Program-made: the position numbers and the translations under genes
Source: Vreelandella azerica
GTDB lineage: Bacteria > Pseudomonadota > Gammaproteobacteria > Pseudomonadales > Halomonadaceae
Assembly (NCBI RefSeq): GCF_013112225.1
Contig: NZ_JABFHI010000003.1
Span: forward strand, 1 to 64,000
Direction of reading: 5' to 3'
DNA length: 64,000 nt
Notes under the pieces: generated by a model
Seen by the model: the letters and a program-made list of their open reading frames with translations, nothing else
Databases searched by the model: none
What the model was told of the DNA's origin: nothing
In this document: positions 50,367-61,561 of the stretch, one piece after another
Numbering within the stretch: position 1 is the first letter of the stretch
Layout of the letters: every line of letters begins with the position of its first letter

Positions 50367-52708
50367 ATGAAACAGCTACTTCGTATCTTACTTGCTGCGG
50401 TAGGGATTCTGGCCGTGGTGGCCGTGGCCGCTGTGGTTTATGTCACTACGTTTCTAGACCCGGAAGATTTCAAACCGCGGCTTACCGCCGTGGTGGAAGA
50501 ACAGACCGGCCTGAACCTGGCGCTGGAGGGGCCATTAACCTGGTCGTTCTATCCGCGCATTGGCATGCGGGTCGAGAAGGCGCGTGCCTGGCTGCCAGAA
50601 CAAGATGAAGATAACGACCCTTTTGCAGCGGTTTCCAGCGCCGAAGTCAGTGTGGCGTTTGGCCCCTTGCTGCGCGGTGATATTGCGGTGGATGGTCTGA
50701 CCATCAACGGCTTGCGTCTGAAACTTGAGCGTGATGAAGAAGGTGAAGGCAACTGGAATTCCCTGCTTGAGCGTCTATCCGAAGGCAGTGGAAAAGCCGA
50801 AACCGTGCTGGCGCCGGCCAGTGCCGGGCCGCATGCGGATGCCGGTAATCTCGCCGTGGTGCTCAATATTGCCAGCGTTGAAGTCAAAGAAGGCGACATT
50901 CATTATCGCGATGTCCAGGCGGGCCAATCCTGGCATGTTCACAAGCTGAACGTCTCCGGCAGTAACGTCAATCCGGTTTCGTCTTTCCCCATGAAGGCCA
51001 TGTTTACCGTTGATCGTCACGACAGCCTGGATGCCGAGGCATTGGAGCGTACGCCTAATGCGCAAAGTGAAGTGAACCTGGACACGCGCATCAAGCTGGC
51101 ATTGCCAGAACAGCAATTCAGCCTAGAAAACGTCAAGCTCACCACCCGCAACCGCTTCGTGCCTGAAGGGGAAATCCAGCAGCTGAACCTGTCTACGCCA
51201 TTGATTGAAACCTGGCTAGCAGAGAAACGTCTGGCCGTTGAGCAAGGCGTGTTGGAAACGACGCTGCGCAATGCCGACCATTGGGAGGCTGGGCTTAGCA
51301 TGACGCTGAACTTTGGCCTCACCAGTAACTGGGCCGAGCAAACGGCGACTTTTAAGAAATGGGAGCTAAACGGCCCGGATGGCCTGCGGATGCGTGGCCA
51401 TCTCAACGTTGAGCAACTGCTGGAAAGCCCCCGGTATCAGGGGCAGGTGACGGCCTCACCCTTCAACCTGCGAGCCTGGTTAGAGCGCACTGGAACTGAG
51501 GTGGATACCGAGTTTGAAAGCGCACTGCGTGACGTCGCTTTGACCAGCCCTCTGGAAGGTGATCTGTCGCAGTTGGCGTTGACCAGTCTGTCGCTGGTAG
51601 TTGACGACACCACTTTCACCGGGGAGCTTTCCGCTGCCTTTGACGGTACCCGGCTGGGGTTTGATCTGCAGGGCGATACGCTTGACTTTGACCGCTATCT
51701 ACCGGCCTCTGTCGCTGCCCGGCCTGCAAGCGACGGTCTGCTTCGTCGGGCGTACGCACAAGAAGAGCCAGCGCTACTGCCCCAGGCATGGCTCAGTACC
51801 CTGAATATCGATGGCGCCTTGCAGCTAGAGCGCTTTGAATGGATGGGCCTCACCTTTGAAGAACCAAAGATGCGCCTGGTAGGTGAAGACGGTCTTCACC
51901 AGCTCCAAGACCTGGAGGCAGGCTTCTATGGCGGGCAGCTGAGTGCCAACGGCGAGCTGGACAGCCGCGAGCCTACGATGGCCTGGTCATTGACGCCACA
52001 GGTGGAACAGGTGGATGTGGCGGCACTGCTGGAAGCATTGGGTAATGAAAGCGCGCCTCTGCGCGGCCAGTTGGAAGTGGATGGTAACCTCACCAGCCGT
52101 GGCAATGCCTACACCGAACTGGTTCGCAACCTGAATGGCGAGCTGGCTACTTCACTGGCCAATGGCGCGATTCTGGATGTCAATGTATCGCGTGAAATCT
52201 GCACCCTGGTGGCCGCTCTTGAGGGGAGGAAACCAGCCGCGACTGGGCGGAGGATACGCGCTTTGAACGAGCAGACGCCCGCCTGGTGATTAATAATGGC
52301 GTAGTGTCCAGCGATGACTTGCTGGTTACTCTGCCAGGCATTGATCTGAGTGGTGAAGGGCAGTTCGACCTGGGTTCCCAGCGTTTTGATACCCGTGCTA
52401 ACGTTCGCTTGGTGAATACCGCTGATGCCGCCTGTAAAGTGAACCCTCGCCTTGAATCTCTGGCATTACCGGTGATGTGTGAAGGCCAGGTGAGCGATGA
52501 GCGCAGCGAATGGTGCCGCTTTGACCGTGAGACTTTCAAACAGAATCTGACGGACTTGCTCCGCGATGAGCTGGAAAATCAGCTAGGTGAAAAGGTACAG
52601 CAGCAGCTCGACGAGCAGCTGGAAGGTTCTTTAGAGCAGCTCGATGAAAACCTGGGGGAAGGCACGACCCAGAAGCTGCGTGATGGCTTGCGTAAACTGT
52701 TTGAATGA
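50367..52708 (+). CDS. AsmA-family protein (one frameshift)
   Basis: This protein of about 780 residues has one N-terminal membrane helix (LLAAVGILAVVAVAAVVYV) and a long periplasmic beta-rich part typical of AsmA. The start motif FLDPEDFKPRLTAVVEEQTG and the C-terminal RLVNTADAACKVNPRLESLA are recognisable. AsmA-like proteins are proposed lipid-transfer bridges to the outer membrane. The frame breaks in the G run at 52223-52226; one added base gives LEGEETSRDWAEDTRFERAD. The end has a Gln/Glu-rich stretch. It lies 32 bases upstream of mutY. Confidence 0.85.
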
Positions 52709-52740
52709 ACCCGTCTGGCTGACAGGTACGGAGATAATCA

Positions 52741-53867
52741 ATGGCGCAGGGCGAAACCGAGTTGACAGATATACTGACACCAAGACTTGCGCCTGACGAG
52801 TTTCAGCGCCGTATGTTGACCTGGTTCGACCAGTTTGGGCGCCATGACCTGCCCTGGCAGTCGCCGCGCACGGCGTATCGGGTCTGGGTGTCGGAGATAA
52901 TGCTCCAGCAAACCCAGGTTGCTACTGTGATTGATTACTTCGAACGCTTTATGGCGCGTTTCCCGACGCTTCAGTCGCTGGCAGAAGCCCCTCAGGACGA
53001 TGTGCTGCACTTATGGACAGGGCTTGGCTATTACGCTCGGGCGCGCAACCTGCACAAGGCAGCGCAGCAGGTAGCGGCTGACCACAACGCCCAACTGCCG
53101 GTAGACAGCCTGGAGGCGCTGATGGCGTTGCCGGGGATTGGCCGTTCGACGGCCGGAGCCATTATTGCCCAGAGCACTGGCAAGCGGGCGGTGATCCTTG
53201 ACGGCAATGTCAAACGCTCGCTGACCCGGCTGCATGCCGTAAGTGGCTGGCCTGGAAAGCCTGCGGTGGAACGCAAGCTGTGGGCACTGGCCGAGGTTTA
53301 CACCCCGGAAGAGCGTGTGGCGGATTACACTCAGGCGATGATGGATTTTGGCGCGACCCTGTGTAAGCGCAGCCAGCCCGCCTGTTCGCAGTGCCCCTTC
53401 AATGATGTTTGCCTGGCGTTGGCGGAAGGCAATGTGCAAGGCTACCCGCAGTCCAAACCCAAAAAGGCGCTGCCCACTCGCCAAACCCTGATGCTGATTC
53501 TGGAAGATGCCCAAGGTCGCATCTGGTTGGAGCAACGGCCCCCTAGCGGCTTATGGGGTGGGCTATGGAGCCTACCTCAATTTGATAGCCAAGACGCCCT
53601 GGACGACTGGCTGGCAACCCACGTCAAGGAAGCCCAGCCGCAGGCGGCACAGCCTGCTTTTGTGCATACCTTCAGCCACTTTCGCCTGGAGATCACCCCC
53701 AGTCAGTCGCGTGCCAGACGCTCAACGGTGTGCGCGAAAATGGGCTCTGGTATGACCTTACCGACCCACCGGCGCTGGGGCTGGCCGCGCCGGTCAAAAA
53801 GCTGCTGGCGCAAACAAAGGCGCAAAGAGAACCCTTTCAACTGGCGAACCTACCTGGCTACGCGTAG
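52741..53867 (+). CDS. mutY: A/G-specific adenine glycosylase MutY (one frameshift)
   Basis: This protein of about 375 residues removes adenine opposite 8-oxoguanine. The helix-hairpin-helix [16 protein letters not shown], the catalytic Asp in [11 protein letters not shown] and the 4Fe-4S motif [17 protein letters not shown] are all present. The frame breaks in the C run at 53696-53700. One added base gives [20 protein letters not shown] and an end LANLPGYA at 53867, completing the NUDIX-like C-terminal domain. It precedes yggX, as in many gammaproteobacteria. Confidence 0.95.
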
Positions 53868-53914
53868 GCTGTCCAACCACTAAAAGCCATTTAAAGACAC
53901 CTTCAGGAGTAACC

Positions 53915-54190
53915 ATGAGCAACACTGTTTTCTGCCGCAAATACCACCAAGAGCTTGAAGCATTGCCATTTCCTCCTCTGCCGGGTAAACAGGGCCAGGA
54001 GATTCAGGCCACGGTATCCAAGAAAGCCTGGGATGAATGGCAGGCCCTACAGACGCGTCTGATCAATGAAAAGCACCTCAACATGCTCGACCCGGATTCA
54101 CGCGCTTACCTGATGACCCAGATGGAACGCTTTTTCGACAATCAGGAAACTGACCAGGCAGAAGGGTACGTGCCACCCAGCCAGGCATAG
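53915..54190 (+). CDS. yggX: Fe2+-trafficking protein YggX
   Basis: This 91-residue protein protects iron-sulfur clusters and shows the family start VFCRKYHQELEALPFPPLPG and end YLMTQMERFFDNQE. The adjacent mutY is an iron-sulfur enzyme and the pair is conserved. The length is normal. It lies 47 bases after the restored mutY stop and is probably on the same transcript. Confidence 0.95.
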   Translation: MSNTVFCRKYHQELEALPFPPLPGKQGQEIQATVSKKAWDEWQALQTRLINEKHLNMLDPDSRAYLMTQMERFFDNQETDQAEGYVPPSQA

Positions 54191-54310
54191 AGGCTTCCGG
54201 GTTACTCATTGGCCCCTCTGACACACCATCTGACTTGTCATCAGTAGGTGCGTATATCGGCATACCACCTCGTCGATTTTTAGGTGAAATCAGAAAGTTT
54301 CACAAAGGTG

Positions 54311-54339
54311 TTGACGAAACACGGAAGTTTTAGTTTAAT
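54311..54339 (+). promoter_or_regulatory. Promoter of the tRNA cluster
   Basis: TTGACG, a 17-base spacer and TTTAAT are followed by the GC-rich ACGCACC. It starts 16 bases before the first tRNA, so it is likely a strong, growth-rate-controlled promoter. Confidence 0.75.
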
Positions 54340-54355
54340 ACGCACCGTTGGCAGC

Positions 54356-54431
54356 GGCCAGATAGCTCAGTTGGTAGAGCAGGGGATTGAAAATCCCCGT
54401 GTCGGCGGTTCGATTCCGTCTCTGGCCACCA
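54356..54431 (+). tRNA. tRNA-Phe (GAA)
   Basis: The 76 bases include an encoded CCA end. The acceptor arm GGCCAGA pairs with TCTGGCC. The anticodon loop ATTGAAAAT gives GAA, and the T-arm GGTTCGATTCC is present. It is the first of three tRNAs from one promoter. Confidence 0.95.
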
Positions 54432-54437
54432 CACTGC

Positions 54438-54512
54438 TGGGGTATCGCCAAGTGGTAAGGCACCGGTTTTTGGTATCGGCATTCCCAGGTTCGAATCCTG
54501 GTACCCCAGCCA
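54438..54512 (+). tRNA. tRNA-Gln (TTG)
   Basis: The 75 bases include CCA. The acceptor arm TGGGGTA pairs with TACCCCA. The loop TTTTGGT gives the anticodon TTG, and GGTTCGAATCC is the T-arm. It begins seven bases after tRNA-Phe. If selU is active, the TTG wobble position would be one of its substrates. Confidence 0.93.
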
Positions 54513-54571
54513 TTGCTAACCTGTTTTTATCATCGTAATTCTTACGGTGATTTTTTAAAAGCGCTTGATAA

Positions 54572-54647
<76 letters not shown>

Positions 54648-54684
54648 TCTAAAACTGGCCAAAAATCAAAGCGTCACAGATTTA

Positions 54685-54714
54685 GAAAAAGCCGCCCGAA
54701 AGGGCGGCTTTTTC
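54685..54714 (+). terminator. Terminator of the tRNA cluster
   Basis: GAAAAAGCCGCCC pairs with GGGCGGCTTTTTC around the loop GAAA. Confidence 0.92.
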
Positions 54715-55010
54715 GTATGTGTCCATAAAGTCAGAGAGACGCGTCTTGAGTGGATATATGGAAATCCACGCGAGGAGAGTACGCTGTGGAAGACGCAGGC
54801 TTGAATCTCTGGTATCAGGCCCAGGTCAACGCTCAGGCTTGGCCACCGACAAAAAGCTGTTAAAACCTTGCCCCCGTTCGTGATGATTCTTGGACATTCA
54901 CTACCCTTCAAGCCTGGATGGGCATTATTATAGACATTTTTAAAAATTTATATATTTTAGTGGCTATAGCGATGAGCTAAAACAAACAAGCGACGAGCAG
55001 GAGAGACACT
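54715..55010. other. Intergenic region before the ETF dehydrogenase gene
   Basis: I see no gene here. The right half is markedly AT-rich (around 54925-54960) and probably holds the promoter of the next gene. No clear operator or RNA structure was found. Confidence 0.5.
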
Positions 55011-56695
55011 GTGGATAACAATGCCGTAGAGAGTGATGAGATCGAACGCGATGTGATGGAGTTTGACGTCGTGATTGTCGGCGCTGGGCCGTCCGGGCTT
55101 TCCGCCGCCTGCCGCCTGATGCAGCAGGCCAATGCCGCCGAGCAGGAGCTGACCGTCTGCGTGGTCGAAAAAGGCTCCGAAGTCGGCGCGCATATTCTCT
55201 CCGGCGCGGTGTTCGAGCCACGCGCCCTGGCTGAACTGTTCCCTGACTGGGAGGAGCGCGGCGCGCCCTTGACCACCCCGCTATCCGCGATGAGGTCTAC
55301 CTGCTCAAGGATGCTGAGAAAAGCCAGCAGATCCCCAACGCCCTGGTGCCCAAGAGCATGCATAACACTGGCGGGGACATGAACCGCTACGTGATCAGCG
55401 CCGGTAACCTGTGCCGCTGGCTGGGCGAGCAGGCCGAGCAGCTGGGCGTGGAAATCTTCCCCGGCTTTGCCGCCCAGGATGTGATCATCGAAGATGGCAG
55501 CGTGCGCGGTATCCTGATCGGCGATATGGGTGTGGGCGCCGATGGCCAGCCCAAGGACGGCCATATGCAGGGCATGGAACTGCGCGCCAAATATACGCTT
55601 TTTGCCGAAGGTGCCCGCGGCCATCTGGGCAAGCGCCTGATCAACGAGTTTTCCCTTGATGCCGGCCGCGACCCCCAGCATTACGGCATCGGCCTGAAAG
55701 AGCTGTGGGACGTGCCTGCCGAGCAGCACGAGCCGGGGCTGGTGCTGCACGGCTCCGGCTGGCCGCTGGATAAAAACACCCACGGCGGCTGGTTCCTCTA
55801 CCACGCGGAAAACCAGCAGGTGGTGGTCGGGCTGATCATGGATCTGTCCTACCAGAACCCCTGGCTCTCGCCGTTTGACGAGTTCCAGCGCATGAAGCAC
55901 CACCCGGTACTCAGCCAGCATCTGCAAGGCGGCAAGCGGGTGGCCTACGGCGCTCGGGCGCTGACCAAGGGTGGCTTGAACTGCCTGCCAAAAATGACCT
56001 TTGCCGGTGGCCTGCTGATTGGCTGCGATGCGGGCACCCTGAACTTTGCCAAGATCAAGGGCCTGCACACGGCGATGAAATCCGGCCTGGTGGCGGCGGA
56101 AAGCGTCTTTGAAGCCCTTCAGGCGGGCGATGAAGGCGGCCAGGAGCTGACCACCTTCACCGAAAAATGGGAAGCTAGCTGGGCCTATGAAGAACTCAAG
56201 GCCAGCGCCAGCTTTGGCCCAGCCATTCACAAATACGGCACGGTGGCCGGTGGCGCCTACAACTTCGCCAACCAGCTGCTGGGCAACAAGCTGCCCAACC
56301 TGCACGACACCACCACCGACCACGGTGCGCTGAAGCCAGCGGCGGAGTTCGAGAAGATTGACTATCCCAAGCCGGACGGCAAGCTGTCGTTTGACAAGTC
56401 GACCTCGGTGTTTCTGTCCAACACCAACCACGAGGAAGACCAACCCTGCCACCTGCAGTTAAGCGACCCGGAACTGCCGATTCGCGATAACCTGCCCACC
56501 TACGCCGAACCCGCCCAGCGCTACTGCCCGGCAGGGGTGTACGAAGTGGTGGAAGACGACGCTGGCAACCCGCGTTTCCAGATCAACTTCCAGAACTGCG
56601 TGCACTGCAAAACCTGTGATATCAAGGACCCGGCCCAGAACATCACCTGGGTGGCCCCGGAAGGCGGCGGCGGGCCTAACTATCCTAATATGTAG
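55011..56695 (+). CDS. Electron-transfer flavoprotein-ubiquinone oxidoreductase (one frameshift)
   Basis: This protein of about 560 residues passes electrons from ETF to the quinone pool. The FAD site is FDVVIVGAGPSGLSAACRL. The membrane/quinone region includes GCDAGTLNFAKIKGLHTAMK. The C-terminal 4Fe-4S motif is NCVHCKTCDIKDP. The frame breaks at about 55281-55290; one added base gives RDEVYLLKDAEKSQQIPNAL. The GTG start at 55011 has AGGAGA upstream. It is a single gene with its own terminator. The etfAB genes are not in the window. Confidence 0.93.
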
Positions 56696-56742
56696 GAATG
56701 GGCCCAATAGGTAGTAGCAAAAATACCGGCCGAACAGGCAAC

Positions 56743-56770
56743 AAAAAGCCCCTCAATGAGGGGCTTTTTT
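56743..56770 (+). terminator. Terminator after the ETF dehydrogenase gene
   Basis: AAAAAGCCCCTC-AATG-GAGGGGCTTTTTT, where part of the loop pairs, is a strong stem with T tract. It also ends the convergent TRAP operon region on the other strand, since both arms have A/T runs. Confidence 0.88.
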
Positions 56771-56796
56771 GATACCTGACCAAACAATGCTCTGCT

Positions 56797-58116
56797 TCAG
56801 AACAGCAGGCCGGGCAGCCACAGGGCGATTTCCGGGAAGATGACAATCAACGCCAGCCCAAAAATCTGCAGCGCCACATAGGGCAATGCTGAGCGGTAGA
56901 TATCCACAATGGTGATCGACTTGGGCGCCACCGAGCGCATATAGAAGAGGTTATACCCGAAGGGTGGCGTGAGGTAGGCCGACTGCATGCTGATAATGAA
57001 CAGCACGGCAAACCAGGTGGTATCAAAGCCAAGGTCACGGACGATGGGAATATACAGCGGTACGGTAATGAACAGGATCGCAAAGTCATCCAGAAACATG
57101 CCGAGGGCGAAAAAGCTGACCAGCATGAAGATGATCACCACATAGGGTGAGAGCGAGAAAGCCTGAATCATATCCTCAATCACCATACCGGCCCCCAGGC
57201 CCATATAGATGCGGCTGAAGAAGACCGCTGCAATGGCAATCCACAGCAGCATACCGGTGATCTTGGTGGTGCTGAGCATCACATAGCGCAGCAGGTTCCA
57301 GTTAAGCCTGCCGCGCAGGGCGGCAATCAGCAGGGCACCACCAGCGCCCACGGCTGAGGCTTCAGACGGTGAAGTGACCCCGCCGATAATACAACCCAGC
57401 ACGGTAACCACCAGCAGGCCAGGGGCAATGATATGCCGCAGCGAGGCAAGCTTTTCCTGAGTGGTAAAACCTTCCTCTTTCGGGGCCGCTGGCCCTAACG
57501 CCGGGTTCAGGCGGCAGCGAATCAGAATGTAGATCATATAGATACCGGCCAGCATCAGGCCAGGCATCAGGCCCGCAGCAAACAGCTTGCCGACGGATTC
57601 ACGGGCCAGAAAGGCATAGACAATCATCAGCACGCTGGGCGGAATCAGAAAGCCCAGAGCGCCACCTGCCATGATGGTGCCCGTTACCAACCGCTTGTGG
57701 TAACCCCGCTTGAGCATGGCAGGTAACGCTATGATGCCGAGGCTGACGGTAGCCGCACCGGATACCCCGGCCATGGCCGCAATCAGCGCACAGATCAGTA
57801 CGGTACCCACACCCAGCCCGCCGGGGATGCTGCCCATCAGGCGGTGGATCATTTCAAACAGATCATCGGTGATGCCCGAGCGTTCAAGCACCAGGCCCAT
57901 GAAGATGAACAGAGGGAGCGACACCAGCAGGAAGTTATCCATGGCGCTGTAGGCCGAGGAGAGCAGCAGATCCAGGCCGCCAGGGCCAAACATCATATAG
58001 GCACTGCTCATGCCTGAAATCATCAGGGCCCACGCCAGTGGCGCGCCCATGGCCATCAGCACAATCATGGAAAAGAACATGATGCCGGTGATTACGAGGG
58101 GATCTAGGCTAGCCAT
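56797..58116 (-). CDS. dctM: TRAP transporter large permease (DctM family)
   Basis: This 439-residue inner-membrane subunit has about twelve hydrophobic helices. The start MASLDPLVITGIMFFSMIVL and the repeats GALGFLIPPSVLMIVYAF and SAYLTPPFGYNLFYMRS are DctM hallmarks. It forms the Na+-coupled channel with DctQ and receives ligand from DctP. The ligand is unknown. It lies 71 bases after dctQ. Confidence 0.95.
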   Translation of the reverse strand: MASLDPLVITGIMFFSMIVLMAMGAPLAWALMISGMSSAYMMFGPGGLDLLLSSAYSAMDNFLLVSLPLFIFMGLVLERSGITDDLFEMIHRLMGSIPGGLGVGTVLICALIAAMAGVSGAATVSLGIIALPAMLKRGYHKRLVTGTIMAGGALGFLIPPSVLMIVYAFLARESVGKLFAAGLMPGLMLAGIYMIYILIRCRLNPALGPAAPKEEGFTTQEKLASLRHIIAPGLLVVTVLGCIIGGVTSPSEASAVGAGGALLIAALRGRLNWNLLRYVMLSTTKITGMLLWIAIAAVFFSRIYMGLGAGMVIEDMIQAFSLSPYVVIIFMLVSFFALGMFLDDFAILFITVPLYIPIVRDLGFDTTWFAVLFIISMQSAYLTPPFGYNLFYMRSVAPKSITIVDIYRSALPYVALQIFGLALIVIFPEIALWLPGLLF

Positions 58117-58187
58117 AAGAAAACCCTTTACGCGACACGCTTAAGCCAGCATGCCGGAAGATGATGGTTGAGGGTGGCGTGACAGTG

Positions 58188-58730
58188 TCAGGTGCTTTCT
58201 TCCGGATCCTTGCGCGGATCTTCGAAGGGCACCTTAAACAGCTTGAGCACGGCACGCACAAATTCAGCCAGGCACTGCAGGATCAACAGACCCACGGCTA
58301 GCGGGATGGTCGCCTTGATCGGCCACAGGGGCGGACGCCAACTGCTGCGGTTGGAGTATTCGCCGATTTCCCAGGCGCGATAGGCAAAATCCACGGCCAT
58401 GTCGAATACCACTGCCAGTACCACTATCCCCAGGGCAAACACGATGACATCACAGAACGCCTGCCCGCGGGGTGGCAGCAGGCGATAGATGACGTCGCTG
58501 CGAACATGGCTTTGATGACGCAAGGTGTAGCTTCCCGCCAGTACACTGAGCGCACCGAAGAACATGGTGGCCAGCTCGTACCCCCACACCGTGGGGGCAT
58601 TGAATATGTAACGGGCGGCGACCTCATACAGCAGGACCCCGATGATACCTAACGTCAGCCATGAGATGACCCTTCCGACCCAGTCGGAAAGGCCATCCTG
58701 AAAACGTAGATAGCGGGTGACCTTACTCAC
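58188..58730 (-). CDS. dctQ: TRAP transporter small permease (DctQ family)
   Basis: This 180-residue protein has four hydrophobic helices and the family-typical Arg-containing start of helix two (YELATMFFGALSVLAGSYTL). It ends in a charged tail (FKVPFEDPRKDPEEST). Its start overlaps the dctP stop by eight bases, so it is co-translated. It is required with the large subunit for uptake. Confidence 0.92.
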   Translation of the reverse strand: MSKVTRYLRFQDGLSDWVGRVISWLTLGIIGVLLYEVAARYIFNAPTVWGYELATMFFGALSVLAGSYTLRHQSHVRSDVIYRLLPPRGQAFCDVIVFALGIVVLAVVFDMAVDFAYRAWEIGEYSNRSSWRPPLWPIKATIPLAVGLLILQCLAEFVRAVLKLFKVPFEDPRKDPEEST

Positions 58731-59742
58731 TCAGCCGTCCTTGCTCTTTGGCGTTGTTGATCAGGATTTCAATCGCTTTGGCATTACGCTCTGAGCGCTC
58801 GGCTTCCTCTTCCCAGATCGGCAGGGCGGCTTCGGCCAGGCGGCGGGAATCTTCTTCCGGCAGGGTGGCAAACTGGAACAGCGTCCCTTCGTCGATGATC
58901 TTCTGATTACCTTCTTCCAGCCAGTTATGTACATCCAGCAGGTACTGATCAATCGCTTCGGTCAGAATCTGCTGCTGCTCTTCGCTCATGCTTTCCCACT
59001 TGCGCGGGTTAACGAAGGCGATTTCAGTCCAGCCCGGGTTGAGCAGGTTGATGTCGGTGTAGTGCTCAGCAACTTCCTGCAGCTTGAGCTGTTCGTATTC
59101 GACCGGGCCACCGTAGACAGCGCCATCAATGACGCCGGTTGAAAGGCCAACGTAGAGTTCCTCACCGGGTAGGAAGGTGGTCGGGATATCAAACTTGTCC
59201 AGCACGGTGGCAATGGAGCTGGTAGCGCGAATGCGCATGTCCTTGAGGTCTTCCAGACTCTCGACCGGCTCGCGGGTCAAGAGGCCATAATCACTGCCAA
59301 AGCCGCGGCCGATTACCTCAACACCCTGTTCGGCATAGGCTTCAGACACCAGCTCTTCGAGGCCCTGATTAGCGAAGATATCGCGGGCTTCTTCAACATT
59401 AACCCAGGCACCTGGCAGGCCGCCTTCAATAGTGCCGATTTCAACCGTACCGGGCCAGTAGCTGCCTACCCCATGGGCCAGGTCAATGGTGCCGCGAGCA
59501 ACAGAATCAACGAACTGGTCGCTATCCACCAGCTCACCACCATAGAAGAACTGAATGCGGATGGAGCCATCGCTGGCTTCTTCAACGCGCTCCTGCAGGT
59601 CTTCGGCCATCTGATCCACTTCAGTGCCATAGAAGGTGTGCATGCGCAGGCGCACGGTATCGGAATAGGCGAACTGACTAGCCACGACGGAGGCGGCGAT
59701 GGAGGTTGCCAGAGCACTTTTGACGAATGTTGAGAGTTTCAT
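58723..59742 (-). CDS. dctP: TRAP transporter substrate-binding protein (DctP family)
   Basis: This 339-residue periplasmic protein has a signal peptide (FVKSALATSIAASVVASQFA) and typical DctP features: IQFFYGGELVDSDQFVDSVA, the ligand-Arg region LKDMRIRATSSIATVLDKF and GVIDGAVYGGPVEYEQLK. The Arg in MRIRA normally binds the substrate carboxylate, so an organic acid is likely. AGAGG precedes the ATG. It is the first gene of dctPQM. Confidence 0.95.
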   Translation of the reverse strand: MKLSTFVKSALATSIAASVVASQFAYSDTVRLRMHTFYGTEVDQMAEDLQERVEEASDGSIRIQFFYGGELVDSDQFVDSVARGTIDLAHGVGSYWPGTVEIGTIEGGLPGAWVNVEEARDIFANQGLEELVSEAYAEQGVEVIGRGFGSDYGLLTREPVESLEDLKDMRIRATSSIATVLDKFDIPTTFLPGEELYVGLSTGVIDGAVYGGPVEYEQLKLQEVAEHYTDINLLNPGWTEIAFVNPRKWESMSEEQQQILTEAIDQYLLDVHNWLEEGNQKIIDEGTLFQFATLPEEDSRRLAEAALPIWEEEAERSERNAKAIEILINNAKEQGRLSE

Positions 59743-60128
59743 AGGACCTCTTTGATGATGCAGTTGGACGTTATAGTTAGAAGACGGCTAGTTAGCCAAG
59801 CCATCAAGCTGCCAACTGAGTTAATCACACAGAAAGTGATCATTCCATAAGAATTTCTATAAAATCGTCTAATGTCAACACTATAGAAGTTAGCTTGCTA
59901 AACAGTAAGTTAGCCTGCCAGTTAGGTTTAGTCATTCCCTAAAGTAGTTTATTTATCGTTAAAACAGGCAGTTGGCGTATCTTTGTCAAGGTAAGCAAAG
60001 CCGATAAATAAGTGGTGCATAACGTTATTCAAACGCTGGCAAGGTGCGGCATAAAAACCTGGATAAAAGGTCTTATGGGGGTGATAAGTGAATCAAGGTT
60101 AACTACCTATTATTCTTTAATATAATAT
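59743..60128. promoter_or_regulatory. dctP upstream region with AGTTAGC direct repeats
   Basis: AAGTTAGCyTGC occurs at 59887 and 59907, exactly 20 bases (about two helical turns) apart. Single AGTTAGC and AGTTAGG copies lie near 59790 and 59920. TTCTATA and TATAGAA near 59853 and 59881 form a wider inverted pair. The spacing suggests binding sites for a regulator of dctPQM. No gene is seen in these 386 bases, and the part near 60000-60128 is AT-rich. Confidence 0.5.
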
Positions 60129-61561
60129 TTATATATTTTTAAGTAATTTTAAAAGTGCAGTCTTTAAGCGTTTCACTTCATGCAGCAGGGTTTCTCCCGA
60201 GAGCATGCCCACCCCCATGATCAACCCGGAACGTTGATCAGCAGGCGTACAGGCAATGCTCAGCGGGCGCATGACCAGCTGTTCCTTCATCAGCGCATCT
60301 ACCAGGGCAACATCATTAACGCCATCCTCGAACTCCACGCACAGGCTGATGGCATGGCTGGGGGAGAGATATGCTTCACCTGGGGCAGGCTGCCCAGAAT
60401 ATCGTGTACCACCTGCTGGCGGCCCAGGTATTCCCGGTGGATGCGCTGACACCAATGGTCCAGATGGCCATCAAACATAAAGCGTGCCAGTACCGCCTGA
60501 TCGAGCATGCGGCCTTCGCGGAACAGCTCGCTGCGCAGGCGGTTGATGGAAGGGGCGAGATGCTTGGGCACCACCAGATACCCCAGGCGCAGCCCGGGAA
60601 ACATGATCTTGGAAAAAGACCCCACCAGGATATGCCGCTCCGAGCGCGCGGTGTACAGCAGGTTGTTGTGGGTTTCCTCGCCGAACTCGTAGTCATCCTC
60701 AATCACATACGCCGGGTTTAATGCCTGGCACAGCTGGCGCTTTTCTTCCAGTTGGGTGGGCACGCTGAGCGGGTAATGGTGCCCGCCCATCAGGTAGGCA
60801 AGCTGGGTGGGCAGGGGGTGTTCCGGCAGGCTGTGGCCCTGGCCCGGCCACCAGGGCAGCATGTCCAGCGCCAGGTCAAAGGCGCTGAAAATCTTGCGCG
60901 CGCCCCAGTAGCTGGGGGATTCAATCGCCACTCGGTCGCCCGGATCGGTCAGCGCCATGGCGCACAGCTGCAAGCCGTTATGGGCGCCGTCGGTGATGAT
61001 GATCTGGTCAGTATCGCAGTCAAGCTGGCGCCAGCGCAGCAGAAAATCGCGAATCGCCCGCTTCAGCGGCCCATAGCCGCCGGTGGAGTAGGTCAGCAAC
61101 AGGGTGTTCTGGGGCACCGTCACGCTGGCGTACAGCTCGCGCCATTTACGCATCGGGAACTGGGCGATATCCGGCACCCCGGGCATAAAGGAGCCGGTCT
61201 GGACGAGGCTCGCCCCTGGCCCTGCCAGCACCCGCTTGGCGCGCCGGGAAAGCTGGGTATTGATCGGCGGCAGCTGAGCGGGCTCAGCGGGCTGGCGGGT
61301 CCAGGTGCCGCGCCCATGGGCGGTGGCCAGCAAGCCGTCGTTGATCAGGCTGGCCATCGCCCTTGCCAGGGTGTGCCGGGCAACCCCGAAAGCCTCGGCA
61401 AGCTGGCGGTGGGGCGGCAGGCGCGTTCCCGCTGGCCATAGCTGGGTTGCCGCGTGGCGCAGCGTCTGCTCTATGCGCACCTGCTTGCTCAGGTGCGGCG
61501 ACTGCTGGCGGTAATGCTCGGTGAGCCGCTGAATGCTGGCCTGTTCAGGCGTGGGAGCCAT
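60129..61561 (-). CDS. MocR-family regulator (GntR HTH plus aminotransferase; one frameshift)
   Basis: This protein of about 477 residues has an N-terminal GntR winged helix (RLPPHRQLAEAFGVARHTLA) and a C-terminal aminotransferase-like domain that binds PLP. The PLP Lys is in VGSFSKIMFPGLRLGYLV. The frame breaks in the G run at 60360-60364; one added base gives HISPPSHAISLCVEFEDGVN and a complete end. The ATG at 61561 has AAGGCG upstream. It is divergent from the succinate-semialdehyde dehydrogenase gene, as GabR-like regulators are from gab genes. Confidence 0.88.

Noticed and set aside
54977..56452. 491-codon open frame antisense to the ETF dehydrogenase gene
   Set aside because: It is a mirror of a strongly supported gene in GC-rich codons, has low-complexity composition and no known motif.
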